From Primula veris (Eukaryota > Streptophyta > Magnoliopsida > Ericales > Primulaceae), in NCBI GenBank assembly GCA_963682055.1, contig OY821751.1:10168001-10232000 (forward strand): 64,000 nt of DNA, in the 5' to 3' direction. Shown one piece after another: positions 1 to 10,692 of this stretch. Under the pieces are notes generated by a model. That model did no database searches. It saw only the letters and a program-made list of their open reading frames with translations, and was not told the origin of the DNA. Each line of letters opens with the position of its first letter. Position 1 is the first letter of the stretch. The position numbers were made by a program, and so were the translations under genes.

Positions 1-2962
1 TAGAGAGTAAAATACTTAAAAGCAGGAACGAAAGAATAATCTATCTCTTTCTTATACGAAAAGCAAAGGAAGAATGGTGATTCTTTACGTTGCAAGCTAA
101 AGATCAAGGGCTTACACAAAACAGTGAATAAAATAGCTAACTGCCTTCCGCACAGGAAGGAGTGACTGAAGGATGGTGTTTTGCGACTTTTCAATCAACT
201 AAAATCCTAAAACGGATTGACTAACTTCTAAATATAATATCTTGTAATGTGAGAAGGTTGTGCGTTTCGGTATTATTAAGAATTTATTTTGAAAACCAAT
301 TTAAGAATTTATTTACCTTTACCAAGCTAAAAGCTCTCGACACGGGCTGTTACAAAAACACAACTTCTGATTGCAACTAGAGGATCCACTAAAATGAATG
401 TTTTTTTTTATAAATGACTCGTTCATAAATTCAGGTATGATAATAATAAAAAATAGAGTTCCATTGGTTAACATGAGAAGATTAACATTCGTCCTATAAT
501 TTTTTTAGAACTTTTACTTTACTATGTCGTAAGTAAGCATTATTAAATACTCACGTGAGGCAAAGAGAAATTACCGTATGTTTGGTAGATCACTTATTCG
601 CTTGAGAAATGTGGATTTTGTCGATAATCTGTTTCATCAATTTCATCTTCTTCTTCTGCATCTATCTCTTCCACACCAACATACTTCATTTTTATGGATG
701 AATCTAATAATGATATAAAAAAAAACATCCTTTCAGATAAAGAGTAAATCCTATGTGTAGTGTTTATAAATATGGGGTAAGAAATAGGTTTGTTCCTGTA
801 TGAAACTATCGTCTTAGAAAATGGAGGTAGAGTTTGTCAAAATTGTTTCATTTATTACAGTGGGCAAAAGATTGATAATGGAATAAAACTAAAAGTAAAT
901 ACATACACCTTCTAAATATAGGAGAAAACAAGAAACGATACATTTATGAATAATGTGTATTTCATATAAATTAATGACGGCGCAGAAATAAAAGTAACTA
1001 GAATTTGGTTCTATATTTCAGAAGATAAATTTCAGAGTATAATAAGTAGTAGTACCATTTTAAAATAATTGCACATGATTTCTTCCGTATCTAATTGAGG
1101 TTTGTGATGGTAAGGAAACTCTTTGAAACAAGTTTACTAAACAAAGAGGTTTTGTATTGGAAGCATGCTTGATTGAGTTTTTCCGTAAAAGTAAATCGGA
1201 CGGTTACCTACCTAAATTAGTAACCAAATATTTTTTTTCCTGAAATAAGAAAATAATATTTTCAACCTAAATAGCATGGTAAGATTTGTAAGTCACTTAC
1301 TTAGCTGGACATGAAAATAATAGTTTCAACCTAAATAACATTGTAAGGTTTGCAAGTCGGTGCTTGTTAAGCACATTTTAAAAGGTTTCGGAACTAGGTT
1401 TAGTAGTCAATATTACCATAGTTCAATTCATATCATTTTTGGTCATTCACCATAGTTTTATGTCTTTTGTGTAGTATTATTATACATTAATAAACTATGA
1501 AAGGAAATAGGATAAACTATAAATAGGGTCATCATAGTGTCAATTCAAGTTCCTTCAAGTCTTTCTACTTCTATTTTCAATCGGTAGCCCTCAGCAGCAA
1601 AGAAGATTACAAGATCTTAAACCCCCAATATAAGGTAAATGATTATATCAACAAAAGAATAGAAAAAATTAACTTCACCATAACTATAGAAATTTATATA
1701 TCTTAAAAGCCGGCTTTCTATCCAAATATGTCACTTATTTAAAATCTTGAGAATAGTTATGTTTGTGAGCAATGGAGAGAAGCTGACCATGTATTTATCC
1801 GTATAATTTCTTGACTTTCATAAATTGTGGTCTTTAAATCTACTGTTTTCACTTTTCACGTGTTATTAATTAAGAAATAATATGGTTTCATATATAATAT
1901 TTCTGAAAACTTCTTTAAAAATCCCCCCTCCCCCAATTATGGTACCCTCGGTTAATTATAGGTTAATTATAGATTGAATTTGTAACCCTGATAGCATAAA
2001 TTGAGTGGTTTTCTTAATTTCTTAATATGAGTGAAAATATGATAACTTAGACATAGCCCATAAGTAGGTTTTTTTTTTTTAAAAAATAAGCACTTATAAA
2101 AGCGAAGGAAAAAAGAGAATAAAAGGTAAAGCCCCTAAGTTTCGAGATACTAACCTGGAGATAAAAGATGCATCGTTGAGAAATATAAAACCTAATAGAA
2201 ACGGATGAAAAGGGGTGGACAAATCTCAGTATATATAGTAGTAATAGAAGGATTCCTTATATGTCAACTTTATTAAAATTATTGCAAAAAAAATCAAATA
2301 TAGAATATTATTTAAAGTGTATCAAAATTTTTATTGTTTTCCCATTATGTCGTTTACTTTGCTTTAATTTTTCTCCCCTCTTTTCCTCTTGGTAACCTAC
2401 AAAAAAAGAAGTACCATTAATTTGATTCTGCCTTTATCTTGATAAGACTATGCATTTCAAATTTCAATTAATATATCCTTTGTTTGTTTCCAACGAAATA
2501 ATTTTTCAAAGTTATTTTTCGGATAATTTTCTTCAAAGTTGTAACTAATAAAGATTTTTTTCTCTGATGTAATATTACAAATGGTAAATTAATTTTCTTA
2601 TACTTTCTTCTATTAGCAGTTGCGGCATGCAGACTGGATAAACTAATGTAAGTACTATTTAATACAATTGGTTTAATTAAACTTTTTTTAGCTTCAAAAT
2701 TGAAGTAATAATCCATAACTTCCGGTTCTCCTAGCATTGACATAAAACTTCTAAGAAAACTCATGAAAATAGAAATATTTATTTATTTTGTTATAGCTTT
2801 TATGGCATGTTAACATATTAGGAGTTGCATATATTTTTTGGTAATATTTCAAAAGATGCAAAACTGATTGAAAAAGTGCCATGAAGCTGCTACTTGTTAG
2901 CTGCAGCCTGGAAACAATCTAAGGCTAAGCTTTGTAAAACTTTTTTTCATGGAAGTATGAAG
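1..2962. other. Non-coding part of copy A
   Basis: AT-rich, stop-rich sequence with no recognisable gene apart from the promoter-like module at 1496-1640. A 98-codon minus-strand ORF at 2468-2764 is disrupted by a one-base indel in copy B and resembles nothing I know, so it is not called as a gene. Confidence 0.6.
1496..1640 (+). promoter_or_regulatory. Promoter-like module, TATA plus leader (copy 1 of 3)
   Basis: A consensus TATA box (TATAAATA, 1518-1525) is followed by about 110 bases of pyrimidine-rich, leader-like sequence ending near AACCCCCAATATAAG and a GTAAAT that could be a 5' splice site. The same module occurs at 31562-31700 (inside the duplication) and, more diverged, at 8985-9140, outside any repeat I can delimit. 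Conservation of TATA plus leader suggests a dispersed promoter of a gene or element family. No ORF follows that I recognise, so function is inference. Confidence 0.4.
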
Positions 2963-3648
2963 TGTTGGAAAAACATGTTTTCATGGGGTTTTTCGAATTG
3001 GTCGTCAGTTCAAAAGTTTTTTACATTATGAAAATACTGTATACATAATTTTTCCATAGCATTCTAGAAAGAGAGAGAATCATCCATCAACAGCTCGACC
3101 TTGACTCGTCGCCAGTTTCCAGCGAGTCATCTGAGACGTAACTTAGGATCGAAGCGGCAACGCAAATAGAAAATTAAGGTGGTTGGGCGAATATCGGTTA
3201 AGGGCATACTGTTTAACAGTCGCCTCGTCGTTTCATTTCTGCAAATTTTTTTCAGTATTTTAAATTGTTGTATTTAGCTGTAATATTTCAATTATGTTTT
3301 TACTTTTCTGTAATTTTCTTAAAGTACTATTTCTGTTATGTAATTTAATTTATGTAATTAGAATAGTTTCATTTTAGTCATGTAAGTTAATTTTCAATCA
3401 GAACAATCTGTCTGTTAAGTTTATACTTTCCAGTCCGGCAGTTTCTATTTATTACAATTCAGTCCGTCAGATTATTAATTAATAATAATCTGACTAACGT
3501 TTGTTATAATTACTATTCAGTACGTACAGTTTTGTAATCTGTAATTTCAGTTTCAATTCTGAATTAATAAAGAATACACTGTTTATTTGTTTATTCTTTT
3601 TAGTCCTTTGTTATTTATTAACTGTTAGTTCGTACACGGAATCCAACA
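2963..3648 (+). mobile_element. 5' LTR of partial Ty1/copia element
   Basis: Starts TGTTGGA and ends TCCAACA, a 7-bp terminal inverted repeat typical of LTR ends. The body matches, in opposite orientation, the LTRs of the copia element at 54406-59598 (shared GACTCGTCGCC and GGTGGTTGGGCGAATATCGG segments), but it is about half their length. It sits exactly where copy B of the duplication is uninterrupted (about 33203), which defines the insertion. TGAAG precedes the LTR and recurs at 5127-5131 after the fragment, a possible target-site duplication. No 3' LTR is present. Confidence 0.85.
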
Positions 3649-4109
3649 ATCTTAACCGGTATTTGTTGTTTCTTTCATGCACTAATTAGTACAATATATA
3701 TTTATTTAAAATAATAAGGAATAATTCTTTTTTGCTTTCAACTCTAAATCATATTAGAATTTGATTTGCAAAGAAAAATTCCAAACAATTTTGTTTTTGT
3801 TTTTAAGGATCTTTTTAATACCAACCGTATTGGTATTCAATAAGAACCGATTCTTAATCCTTTTGATACCAACCGTATTGGTATTCAAAAGTAAACCGTT
3901 TTAATTTCGTTTGTTTAAAAAAATAAAATTCTTTTACAAACCCAAATTGCAGTTTTGGTGTTTTGTTTATAGAATTTATTGTACACATATCTTATACGTT
4001 TTGGGTTGTCATTTCAGATGATGTACACTTCACCCAATGAGTTGCCTTTCGGAAGTGAGCATGACCTAGTGGTTGGTGGGAATGTCCATAACACTGGGGG
4101 TATGCGAAT
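3649..4109 (+). other. Copia 5' leader with paired hairpins
   Basis: Untranslated leader between the LTR and the gag ORF. It holds two copies of a 19-bp near-palindrome, ATACCAACCGTATTGGTAT (3818-3836 and 3866-3884), flanking a third inverted repeat TAAGAA...TTCTTA (3841-3856). I see no canonical TGGTATCAGAGC primer site next to the LTR. Leaders of LTR elements carry dimerisation and packaging structures, so these could be such elements; that is inference. Confidence 0.5.
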
Positions 4110-4990
4110 GTGGGGATTAACGCAGAGGACGTAGATGCAGCGGCTGAGGCCGCCGCGGCTGCGGCTATGACAGATGCTACAGCCAAGGCACCGATGTATT
4201 CGGCAGTGCCTACTTTGCCGACTTCTCATCTGGAGAAATCGAAAAAGTTTAAAGGGGCCAACTTCAAACGTTGGCAGCAAAAGATGCTGTTTTATCTGAC
4301 CACCCTTAATCTGACCCGTTTTCTTAAGGAGACTGCTCATGTCCTAAGCGAGGACGATCTGGATGAGAAGTGGTTCTCTGCGGTTGAGGCATGGAGACAT
4401 GCCGACTACCTATGCAAGAACTATATCCTGTGTGCTCTAAATGACACGATGTTCAGTGTTTTCGAGCCCAAAGCTACTGCAAATGAGCTATGGGAAACTC
4501 TCAAGAACAAGTACAAAATGAATAACACTGGCACATAAAGATTTGTTGTCACGGACTTTCATGAGTATCTTATGACTGACAGTAGGTGTGTCATAAATCA
4601 AGTTAAGAAGCTCTAACTCATTTACCATTGCCTTGAAGCTAAAGGGCTAGTTATTAATGAACTTTTCCAGGTGGCACTCATGATTGAAAAACTGCCACCA
4701 TCATGGAAAGACTATCAAAACTACCTGAAGTATAAGTGGAAGAAATGAGGCTGGAAGGGCTCATTGAGAAGCTTAATATCGATGTAAGCAACCGCCGTTC
4801 TGTAAGAAAAGGCGGTGGTGCTAATATGTCGTTGGCAAAGGCCAATGTGGTCGAAAGCTCTAACGTCAAGCGTAAATGCTCTGACAACAGAGGCAGTGTT
4901 GTTACTGCAAAAAAAAATTGTGGGAACCTATTTTGTGGGTAACAGGACCGGCCACCAAAACGGTATATCGCATGACCTATTCGGTGAATG
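4110..4990 (+). pseudogene. Copia gag pseudogene
   Basis: The first 142 codons encode a copia Gag N-terminal part: an alanine-rich start, then FKGANFKRWQQKM, LNLTRFL and ANELWETLKNKYK, matching the gag-polypeptide/UBN2-type domain of plant copia elements (capsid, packages element RNA). After a stop at 4536 the reading frame continues through stops and shifts as EYLMTDSRCVINQVKKL, IEKLPPSWKDYQNYLK and a basic stretch that would precede the zinc knuckle. The zinc knuckle, protease, integrase and RT are absent. The element is a 5' fragment and cannot make a working Gag. Confidence 0.8.
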
Positions 4991-5081
4991 GATGTGAATA
5001 GAAATTTGCTCCGAAGTTGGACCATGGAGAGACGAAATCTGCAATTTGGGAAGAGAGTGGGAAAACAAATGGGTGGGAAAG

Positions 5082-5125
5082 CCACCCAAATGTTTATGGT
5101 TTTAATACAAGAAACATTTGGGTGG
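5082..5125. repeat. 14-bp perfect inverted repeat at the fragment's 3' end
   Basis: CCACCCAAATGTTT (5082-5095) and AAACATTTGGGTGG (5112-5125) form a perfect 14-bp stem with a 16-base loop. They lie just before the point (about 5131) where homology with copy B resumes. A hairpin at a truncation point may mark where the element was cut or mis-repaired. Confidence 0.7.
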
Positions 5126-5131
5126 TTGAAG

Positions 5132-6902
5132 AGTGTGTAGTGGGTCAGCATGGTTTTAATAATATTTTAAGTTCTGAGGAGTTAAGTTGGACATACACAT
5201 TTGAGTATTGTAAGTCACAAAACTTACTAGAAGAGTGTGCTCATTTTGTTGGACAAAGAATATAATTTTATAATGCATAGACAAGCCTACCATTCATATA
5301 GATAAGATAAGAAATCCTTGACTTTGGTAATCAGCATGTGACAGATGATCAATAAAATATGTTGTTATTGCTGATTTCCAATAGAGACTATGATGACCTC
5401 ATGACCTATGACAAACACATGTATACTCATAGAAACAGAGGAAGTCGATTAATCGACTCGTAGACATGCTTCCACCTATATTAAAAGTAGAAAACTTGTG
5501 TTGATGGAGAGCTTAATCGATTTTGTAATGTTCTGAGAAGATTATTGTGATAATACTCGCTATAGTAAATTAAAAAGACGAATATTAGGTGTGATTCGAA
5601 CCTTTATATATCACGGTGTCTATCTTTCTTCCTTACTATTTACTTTCCGCTATTTATATTTGTAATTGTGTGCATCCTTTAGTTTATTTATCTAACGACA
5701 TCACACAATTTTCATTCGTAAGATAGAAATTGAATTAGTTGTCTTGTTAGTTGCTCTTAGATTTTAACTAGGCGAAAACCGTTTAAATTTTACTCATCCC
5801 ACTCTAAGGTTTTGCTACATGAGTCAAAAATATATAACATGTCTATGTTTAATTAGGGTATTAATAGAGGTTCCCTGACCAGATAAGGATTGGGATATAA
5901 ATTTCTCCGCTAACAAAAAAAAAATACAAGTTCCATTTTAGAAATGATTAATCTTTGACTGACACTGCACAATGAAACAAAATCTGAATAGACTGACATT
6001 AACACATATCTATAATTACCAACTTCAAATATTAGCATTTATTAACATTGCTTCCCGGAACACCCAAGATATTAAACAATCATAAGAGTTTTTTAGATTT
6101 GATTTACTTTATGTGGAAGTTTAAGTTTACTTTGGATTAACTATGATAAAAGTAGACGATGTAGTTCCAATTAATTTATGCCTTAACTTTTAGAAATATG
6201 TACGCTTTGATTAAAGGGCTAATTATGTTTTTGTGACATGTATTTTTTCACTTGGATGACCTATTATTTGGTCATACTTTTATATATATAAATGGTTGGT
6301 AAACCCTATACATTTTTATTTTATTAATAAAGGGTGAGAATAAAAATATGGGGTAAAAACGCTACAAAGAGAGCACCAAAGAGTATGGTATTAGAATGAC
6401 ATAATCGTACACATAGAGAGAAACTTCAAAAAAAAAATCTTGGAAAACTGTTCTTTGGCAACTTTCTTATATATGTATATAAATTATTAGACGACCCAAT
6501 ATTTCATTAATAATAATGGTTTTCGACCTTATTACAATAGAAATTTAAATAAAAACAATAAAAAAAAATTCAAGAATTAATATTAGTGGTAATGAAATAA
6601 CATAACTACAAAAAAAAGTGAAATAAAATAATCTTCATATTTCGATATGTCATTCGACACACTTAAGATTCTTGTTACAAACTTTTCCACATCTTGTTGC
6701 GTCATATGTTTGTTATCGTCAGTTTTTTGACAAAAAAAATCTTTTCGAGATCTAATCGAGTAAACATTATTAGCAATTCTTGTGTATCTAATTTTCCTTT
6801 ACTAATACAGGACAACATAGGGCCTTAATTTTCCAATTAGTAAGACTCACACTAAGCCCAATCTGGGTATCAACACACTAATTAACTCGATCTAAAGGTT
6901 CA
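5132..6902. other. Non-coding part of copy A, right half
   Basis: Matches 33205-34989 in copy B. AT-rich without a convincing gene. It holds a perfect 16-bp palindrome, AGTCGATTAATCGACT (5453-5468), conserved and extended to 18 bp in copy B (33514-33531). A minus-strand ORF present in copy B (34667-34906) is broken here, which argues against a conserved gene. Confidence 0.55.
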
Positions 6903-7910
6903 TAACATATCTTTACTTTTAGGTCTAGTGCATGAACTCTACTCACGGGCTATGAGCCAATGAGATAGCTCCTTTCTAGGACAAGACCCGGAATTCTTAG
7001 TAGCTCTTTATGACCTGCACATAAATAGCTAAAATCAAGTGGGACTTGGTGGTTTGACCACCGTTTAACTTACTCCGCCTAACGGAGTAGTGAGAAGGTT
7101 AAACCTCTTAGGGTTTTGATAGTGAATGCAAATATCTATTAAATGTAAGTAAGGTTAGTTATACCCGATAATTACGTGTATGTCTGACTTCATATGAGTT
7201 CAGATGATTTTCTTTTTGGATTATGAGCCCCTTATATAGGTGGTGGAGGAAATATAGGGCGTATCTTTTCTGATTGATATGGTATTATCAATCACATATT
7301 CTTCCTATCTTCCGTTTCCCTAATACCATGCTGAGATATATCCTGCTATATCTCATGTATCTTTCCACCGACTTGGCTAGCCTGAAGGGGCGATGGCACT
7401 TCTCCTCGCAGGCGTGGGCAGCTCTTCTGAGAAACCATGTCTCTTTCGTTAGCCTTCGGAGGCATTAATCTTATAGCTTTATCCCTTCGGATGGTTGAAT
7501 AACCCTCGGTGAGGAGGCTCTGACATGGGCTCGTCGCCTATCTTTTAATCTTGCTGCCGGATATGCCTTCTTCGTGCATAAGGAATGTATCTTTAAGTGT
7601 TTGACCCTATCTTTATGAGATATGTCTGTGTAGATTTGGTGTATTGTTTCCTTCATGGAATATCTGATTGATTGTCTTAGATACATAAGTATTGTTTAGA
7701 AGATATCTCGTTGATAAGATCCTCGACGAGGGAAGCGGGTTCAGAACCCTATCTTCTCCCCTTGTTGGGGTCATTAAATGCTCATTAACTCCGTCTTCAT
7801 TGATAGGTTTCATGCCACGAGGATCGGACTCTTACAGTTTTGAAGACTTTATTCTTTCTCATGGAGTTATTGTTTTATTCCTCTCCTTGGGAGATCCTCG
7901 GCTCATCATA
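6903..7910 (-). mobile_element. Truncated Tat-type gypsy LTR plus internal stub
   Basis: Homologous to the left LTR (34990-35956) of the complete gypsy element in copy B and flanked by the same GTTCA on its left (6898-6902). The first LTR base pair is mutated (TA instead of TG). A deletion of about 60 bp near 7819 removes the far LTR end and the polypurine tract. About 90 bp of internal sequence follows, and homology to copy B stops at about 7910. The rest of the element, about 8.3 kb, is missing in copy A. Confidence 0.85.
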
Positions 7911-8020
7911 GTTCTTTCCGCTTTGCGAGAGGCCGAGGGACACCTTGGGTTTACAAGTTAAGTTCTACAATGTCATAATAATTTGGCATCCCCTAAAATT
8001 CCATAACCGTAGCCTCTATA

Positions 8021-8030
8021 GCTCTATAAG
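8021..8030 (+). promoter_or_regulatory. Weak TATA box of EC1 copy 1
   Basis: GCTCTATAAG lies about 70 bp upstream of the ATG, aligned with CTATATAAAC in copy 2. The consensus TATATAA has become TCTATAA here. A weaker core promoter is possible. Confidence 0.45.
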
Positions 8031-8095
8031 CACATGAATCTAACATCATCTTCATCACTAACCTTCAAATATCTCAATCTCTTAGAAAACAAAAG

Positions 8096-8515
8096 ATGCC
8101 TAAATCCAATGCTAAAGTGCTACTTATGCCCATCATATTTTTATGTCTAAGCGCTTCGGATGTGTTGGCCCGTCCCATGGGTCAAGTATCAAGCTCGAAG
8201 TTGTCGAACCTCATGGCTAGGCTAAAGCTTGATGAACCAAGTCCTGACCCTGGCCCTAACTCACCCAACTGCTGGGACTCACTGTTCCAACTCCAGTCAT
8301 GCACTGGCGAGGTCGTCTTTTTCTTAATGAACGACAAGACTTATTTAGGACAAGGGTGTTGTAGCACAATTCGAGTCATTCAAAAGCATTGTTGCCCCTC
8401 TATGCTGGGATCCCTTGGGTTCACTGCCGAAGAAGGAGATGTTCTTCAAGGATATTGTGATGCCGCTACCACTACCACTGATGTTCCTCCGCAAGCCCCC
8501 ATCGTGAAGGCTTAG
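8096..8515 (+). CDS. EC1: EC1-like egg cell-secreted protein, copy 1
   Basis: A single-exon 139-residue ORF, the usual EC1 architecture (signal peptide plus prolamin-like domain; Arabidopsis EC1 genes are intronless). Residues 1-25 form a hydrophobic signal peptide, likely cut after VLA. The six family cysteines are at 59, 69, 88, 89, 99 and 121. The second signature (LGFTAEEGDVLQGYCD) is intact. EC1 proteins are stored in egg-cell vesicles and released on sperm arrival to activate sperm for fusion (known for the family). Oddities: the near-invariant Trp after C99 is Cys (HCCPSM), giving a seventh mature cysteine, and the NG of the first signature is ND (FFLMNDKTYLG). A polyadenylation-like AATAATAATAAAC follows at about 8542. 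It may be a functional paralog or an early pseudogene; the frame is open. Confidence 0.88.
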   Translation: MPKSNAKVLLMPIIFLCLSASDVLARPMGQVSSSKLSNLMARLKLDEPSPDPGPNSPNCWDSLFQLQSCTGEVVFFLMNDKTYLGQGCCSTIRVIQKHCCPSMLGSLGFTAEEGDVLQGYCDAATTTTDVPPQAPIVKA

Positions 8516-8660
8516 ATATACGAAACACGTAGTTTACCATGTAATAATAATAAACACATGTTCTGACAAATGCTTTGTTTTTATGGGCAAGGGTACCTAT
8601 TTGAAATTAGTTTTTTACTTGTACTACATATTCTTAAATATAAATATTATCCTCCATTTC

Positions 8661-9719
8661 CTTTTACCATTTTCGCACTTTTATTTTAACTCTTTATGCT
8701 TATGCAAACAAGTACTTAGAGTATATTGAACATGACAAAGTGGTATTATTTTATGGTACTTACCAGAATAAAATAATTTTTGATCATATTTTGCATCAAA
8801 ACAATTTTGCTATACCAAATGGTAAATACTTAACTACAATGTGATAATAATATTTTTTAACACAATAGTGTTTATGCATTAATAATTAAATATCAATTAC
8901 CATATATTAACATCATAAAAGTTCATATTACGTTATAATAGAAAATAAAATTTATATTAAAATGTGCTCAAGGGACACATGTTAGCCAAACCGTTATTAT
9001 AATAAATTATTAAAAGGAAATCAGATAAACTATAAAAAGGGTTATCATAATTTCAATTCAAGTTCCACTAAGTCTTTCTACTTCTATTTCCAATCAGTAG
9101 AACTCAACAGTTAAGAAGACTACAATACTTAACACCCCCAATAATCTCTCCCGTGATTAGTCAAGAATCACAATTATTTGTGATTCTTGGAGACCACATA
9201 AAATTTGGTGTAATAGTTTCAGATTCATTTAATTGTTTATTTATGTTCGTATGATGCATCCGCACAACATAAACTCCTAAATATTAATTATTTAATTAAC
9301 AATCTTCAATAAGACATTGTTAAAGAACAACTTAGTTACAACTAAAGATATAATTCAATATGATGCGCAAATTAATTGAAGATTTTTTTGAAGTATATTT
9401 TCGAAGATAGAGAAGCAAATAAAATTTGGGATTTTCATTTTTAATTGATCAATATCTTTATGTAGGCTATATGTGTCTTTATGAAATGACATTATTTCGT
9501 ATATTTAATACAATGTAAATATGATGATTACTTTATTAGAGATAAATCAAGAATAATCTTACTCAGAATTCAGATTATTACAAATGAACAAATAAATTAT
9601 CAACCTGTATCTCCAAGTGGTCAAAAAGTATAGTATAATGGCCCTCTGGAATGGATTTGAGGTGTCCTATTCCCACTAATTACTCCTCCATATACAACAA
9701 CAGGGCTGGACGAAAACCC
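8661..9719. other. Non-coding spacer
   Basis: AT-rich with no ORF of note. It contains the diverged promoter-like module at 8985-9140; otherwise nothing recognisable. Confidence 0.6.
8985..9140 (+). promoter_or_regulatory. Promoter-like module, copy 3 of 3 (diverged)
   Basis: Aligns with 1496-1640: AACTATAAAAAGGG (TATA at 9031-9038), then TTTCAATTCAAGTTCC, TCTTTCTACTTCTATTT and AACACCCCCAATA. It lies downstream of EC1 copy 1, outside the large duplication, so the module spread independently. No coding sequence I recognise follows. Confidence 0.4.
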
Positions 9720-10692
9720 GAAAAAACCTAACCGATAAACTAACTGAAAAAGACCGGATTCAGAGCTCTTTTTAGAGGAGTTTTGTCTCTCTGGAGATAT
9801 TCATCTCTCTCCGGCACAAGAAAATGGTTCACTCAGGACGGGGAGACAAGTGGACAATGGTCCCCAAGCAGACCGGATTCATTCTTCGTTTCACGACTGA
9901 TTCAAGGACAACGGTCGGAGTCTAGCCCCACTGTCTGTCAAGGAACATCGTGACGATAGAACTCGATAGAAGGAACTGGCATGACATTGATGACATAAAC
10001 TCTCCGGAAGAGATGGACAACATTTGAGTCCGAAGAAGGGGAAGGAAATTCAAACTGCGAGAGTCCGATTCTTGCACTCCCATAGTTGGGGAGCTGTTGA
10101 TGGAGGTTAAAATTTAGGGTTAGAACTCTGTAACGGTTGCAATACATCCGGTCTGACATGTCAATTAACCTAGAAATTAATGAGCAATAAATGAGAAATT
10201 AATGACCCTTGCGAAAGGGACAGTTAGGGTTTTCACCCGTCCCCCCATGAGCTGACATGCGAGATAAGCACGAATAAGGAACTCATTAAACATGAATAAA
10301 GGGATCCAATCTCTCAATATCTCTCTATAAATATACACTAAATACGGGTATCTCTAAACCCTACTTCTATTAAACACTTTATATTATTATATTATATACA
10401 GCATAAGAGGTTCACAGCTTCTTACAACTCCTCCAGGTGAAGGAGGGTGAACGATGGTCCAACCATCAAGTTCCTCTTGATCTTAGCTTGAGTGTGCAGA
10501 TATTAATTAGCTATAAGCAGTGAACGCGGGCAAGCCCTACAATGGAATTTTCCTATTAAATCAAAGCACCGGAAAGTCCGTAAGCGTGACAAAAACGATG
10601 AACATGGGCATGACCCTATAATGGAAATTTTCTATTGTTCCAAGCTTGGAAACTGAGATTCACACACTAGATCTAGTTTTTAAGGTCCATCA
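9720..10692 (+). mobile_element. Gypsy (Tat-type) 3' end with one LTR
   Basis: A single LTR at 10098-10692 begins TGATGGA and ends TCCATCA. Directly before it is a purine-rich tract (AGTTGGGGAGCTGT, 10084-10097) nearly identical to the one beside the LTR of the Tat element at 35957, read in the other orientation. The preceding ~370 bp also shares a motif (ACTGCGAGAGTCCGATTC type) with that element's 3' internal end. So this is the 3' end of a related but different family, plus orientation. A TATA-like ATAAATATA sits near 10327. The left edge (about 9720) is uncertain. No coding region is retained. Confidence 0.75.
10098..10692 (+). repeat. LTR (595 bp) of the gypsy remnant
   Basis: TG...CA termini with a 7-bp inverted repeat TGATGGA/TCCATCA. 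It contains two loosely repeated segments around GTGAACGCGGGCAAGCCCTA and GATGAACATGGGCATGACCCT. No second copy occurs in the window. Confidence 0.75.

Larger units (their letters stand above)
1..7910. repeat. Segmental duplication, copy A
   Basis: The sequence from the first base matches 30046 onward almost base for base, in the same orientation, up to about 7910 (36073 in the other copy). It differs by scattered substitutions and a few large indels. Copy A contains a copia fragment at 2963-5131 that copy B lacks. It lacks one unit of a tandem repeat and about 50 bp near 5870 that copy B has. The left end lies outside the window, so total length is unknown. Both copies enter the left LTR of the same gypsy insertion, so that insertion predates the duplication. 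Very sure of the duplication; the mechanism is not visible. Confidence 0.93.
7944..8660 (+). repeat. EC1 duplication block, copy 1
   Basis: About 720 bp homologous in inverted orientation to about 53280-53995. It includes roughly 150 bp upstream of the EC1 ATG (shared CTTGGGTT, GATCCCCT-like and CCATAACCGTAGCCTCT segments), the whole coding region and about 145 bp of 3' flank (TACTACATATTCTTAAATATAA-like end). Homology ends within non-coding sequence on both sides, so the promoter-proximal region was copied with the gene. Confidence 0.85.

Noticed and set aside
2468..2764. 98-codon minus-strand ORF
   Set aside because: A one-base indel in the duplicated copy (about 32940) breaks the frame, base composition is AT-driven, and no domain is recognisable.
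3992..4186. Poly-alanine/serine minus-strand ORF
   Set aside because: An opposite-strand shadow of the alanine-rich gag start.
5590..5602. GATTCGAACC, a tRNA T-loop-like motif
   Set aside because: No acceptor stem, D-arm or anticodon arm can be found at tRNA spacing on either strand.
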